In this document: positions 62,557-64,000 of the stretch, piece by piece
Numbering within the stretch: position 1 is the stretch's first letter
Layout of the letters: each line of letters opens with the position of its first letter
NCBI RefSeq assembly: GCF_032191775.1
Contig: NZ_CP132507.1
Span: 3,559,001-3,623,000 of the forward strand
Source of the DNA: Rhodoferax mekongensis
GTDB taxonomy: Bacteria; Pseudomonadota; Gammaproteobacteria; Burkholderiales; Burkholderiaceae_C
Length of the DNA: 64,000 nucleotides
Direction: 5' to 3'
The notes under the pieces: model-generated
What the model was told of the DNA's origin: nothing
The model's database searches: none
The model's input: only the letters and a program-made list of their open reading frames with translations
Position numbers and translations under genes: made by a program

Positions 62557-63792
62557 TCAGTCCGGATTGGACAGGAAAATTTCCTGCAAGTCACTCAAAA
62601 AGTCGAAGCCTTTGACCGTCGGACGCACGCGGGCAAAGTCCCGCTCAATCAGGCCTTTGCGCTCGGCCTCCTCCAGCCCCTTTTGGATGGCGGTAATGGC
62701 CAGCCCGGTGCGCTCGGTAAAGTCGCGCAGCCCGAAACCATTGCGCAAGCGCAAGGCATTGAGCATGTACTCAAACGGCAAATCGGCGCGGGCCACCTCG
62801 TCGTCTTTCGCCACTGCGTGGCCGGCCAGCGCCTGCTCCATGTAGCGGGCCGGGTCACGAAAGCGCACCTGCCGCACCACCCGGTGTGCAAAGCTGAGCT
62901 TGCTGTGCGCGCCGGCGCCTAGCCCCAAGTAGTCGCCAAACTGCCAGTAGTTGACGTTGTGAAAACAGCGGTGTCCTTGGCGTGCATAGGCCGACACCTC
63001 GTACCGGTCCATCCCGGCCGCAGCGGTGACCTCGGTAATGCGGTCCAGCATGGCATAGGCCGTGTCGTCTTCCGGAATTTGCGGCGGGAACTTGGCGAAG
63101 TAGGTGTTGGGCTCGATGGTGAGGTGGTAGATCGAGATGTGCGGCGGCTGGAACTGCAGCGCGGTGGCGAGGTCAACATCGAGTTGCGCCTGCGTCTGCC
63201 CCGGCAGGGCGTACATGATGTCGAGATTGAAGGTGTCGAACGAGGCAGCCGCTTCTTCCACTGCCGCCAGCGCCTGCGCACGGTCATGCACCCGGCCCAA
63301 GGCTTTCAGGTGGGTATCGTTAAAGCTTTGCACCCCGATGGACAGCCGCGTCACGCCCGCGCCACGGAAAGCCTTGAAACGGTCTTTCTCAAAGGTGCCG
63401 GGGTTGGCCTCCATGGTGATCTCGCAGTCCGCCTCCAGCCGCAGCCGGGCACGGATGTCGCCCAACAATCGGTCGATGGACTCCGGCGAAAACAGGCTGG
63501 GCGTGCCGCCACCAATAAAGATGCTGTGGATGTTGCGCCCCCAGATCAGGGGCAAAGCGGCCTCCAGGTCGGCGATGACAGCGTCGATATAGCGCTTCTC
63601 TTGAAGGCCATCTTTGGCCTGTTCATGCGAATTGAAATCGCAGTAAGGACACTTCTTGATGCACCACGGCAGATGGACATACAAAGACAAAGGCGGTAGC
63701 GCACTGAACTGCAGGCTGCCGGGGCGCATGTAGTGCTGAATATCGCGCTGCACCGCGGCAGCGCCCTCGGCAACGGGCTTGATGGGAATCAT
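62557..63792 (-). CDS. hemW: Radical SAM heme chaperone HemW
   Basis: A 411-residue radical SAM protein with the CxxxCxxC cluster motif as CIKKCPYCDF, IFIGGGTPSLFSPESI, TMEANPGTFE, GVQSFNDTHLKALGR and the HemN C-terminal domain. Once named coproporphyrinogen oxidase, HemW binds heme and inserts it into respiratory enzymes. ATG 63792 is chosen; the upstream frame overlaps rdgB. Confidence 0.94.
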   Translation of the reverse strand: MIPIKPVAEGAAAVQRDIQHYMRPGSLQFSALPPLSLYVHLPWCIKKCPYCDFNSHEQAKDGLQEKRYIDAVIADLEAALPLIWGRNIHSIFIGGGTPSLFSPESIDRLLGDIRARLRLEADCEITMEANPGTFEKDRFKAFRGAGVTRLSIGVQSFNDTHLKALGRVHDRAQALAAVEEAAASFDTFNLDIMYALPGQTQAQLDVDLATALQFQPPHISIYHLTIEPNTYFAKFPPQIPEDDTAYAMLDRITEVTAAAGMDRYEVSAYARQGHRCFHNVNYWQFGDYLGLGAGAHSKLSFAHRVVRQVRFRDPARYMEQALAGHAVAKDDEVARADLPFEYMLNALRLRNGFGLRDFTERTGLAITAIQKGLEEAERKGLIERDFARVRPTVKGFDFLSDLQEIFLSNPD

Positions 63793-63797
63793 GCGCC

Positions 63798-64000
63798 TCA
63801 GGCTCCGAGCCAGTTGGATCGGATCAATGCAGCCATCGCAGCAGCCGCGCGGCCACGGTGGCTGTGGGCGTTTTTGACTTCCACGGGCAGCTGGGCAAAG
63901 GTCTGGCCGAACTCGGGGATCCACATCACCGGGTCAAAGCCGAAGCCGTTGCTGCCCACCGGCTCAGGCGCAATCAGCCCTACCACACGGCCTACTGCAA
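63798..64000 (-). CDS. rdgB: XTP/dITP pyrophosphatase RdgB, C-terminal part (partial)
   Basis: House-cleaning enzyme removing non-canonical purine nucleotides (ITP, XTP). The frame is open to the right edge; the visible 67 residues contain the family motif GFGFDPVMWIPEFGQTFAQL and KNAHSHRGRA. It ends five bases before the hemW start. Confidence 0.92.
   Translation of the reverse strand, partial: AVGRVVGLIAPEPVGSNGFGFDPVMWIPEFGQTFAQLPVEVKNAHSHRGRAAAAMAALIRSNWLGA

Noticed and set aside
1-64000. Genomic island or prophage borders near tRNA-Ser at 60441-60530
   Set aside because: No integrase, no direct repeat of the tRNA end and ordinary housekeeping genes on the right side.

Overview
The window looks like a chromosomal stretch of a betaproteobacterium, most probably a Comamonadaceae member close to Rhodoferax, Curvibacter or Polaromonas. 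This rests on gene content (TRAP and TctC binding proteins, MOFRL glycerate kinase, urt and ure gene layout), GC-rich codon use and family-level protein resemblance; no database search was run. I see no phage, insertion sequence, rRNA or CRISPR array. The only RNA gene found is a tRNA-Ser(UGA).

Layout: (1) bases 1-3306, xanthine dehydrogenase xdhA (cut by the left edge) and xdhB; (2) 3324-7101, a Crp-type regulator, glycerate 2-kinase and an 8-oxoguanine deaminase-like amidohydrolase; (3) 7200-20147, a uronate/aldarate island with glucarate dehydratase, its GntR regulator, uronate dehydrogenase, a lactonase, a TRAP transporter, GarD, GarL and GarR, two orphan binding proteins and a LysE exporter; (4) 20197-32999, a purine oxidation island with PuuD, XdhC, UraH, a GntR regulator, PuuE, a UraD-AllC fusion, an M20 hydrolase, an NCS2 permease, an NMT1-type ABC importer and a nucleoside deaminase; (5) 33030-41233, ureD, a degenerate response regulator with TPR-like repeats and the urea ABC importer urtABCDE; (6) 41437-46936, a poorly described group of secreted or envelope proteins (Ser-rich repeat protein, DUF6502, DUF5666, FecR-like) and miscellaneous genes; (7) 47085-49283, two YceI proteins, a frameshifted cytochrome b561 and a VF530-type protein; (8) 49330-60427, a LuxR response regulator and a histidine kinase fused to an NCS1 transporter, divergent from urease ureA-J-B-C...E-F-G, which is interrupted by an acetyltransferase and an antisense AbrB/Doc pair; (9) 60441-64000, tRNA-Ser, an MFS transporter, a CBS protein, HemW and the end of RdgB.

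The parts fit one metabolic plan. Purines are deaminated and oxidised to urate, opened through 5-hydroxyisourate, OHCU, allantoin and allantoate to urea and a C2 acid. Urea is imported or made internally and split by urease. Uronates and aldarates are cut to pyruvate and tartronate semialdehyde, then reduced to glycerate, which the glycerate kinase can feed into glycolysis. No ureidoglycolate lyase and no glyoxylate carboligase is visible here.

The most unusual signals are a transporter-sensor kinase beside urease; a family of about 40-50 bp dispersed repeats, ten recognised copies, lying both between genes and in all three reading frames inside genes; a second 76-80 bp inverted-repeat element with one copy read as protein linker inside the sensor kinase; three direct repeats between a Ser-rich secreted protein and a DUF6502 gene; and a shared TGTATACA operator that outlines a purine regulon.
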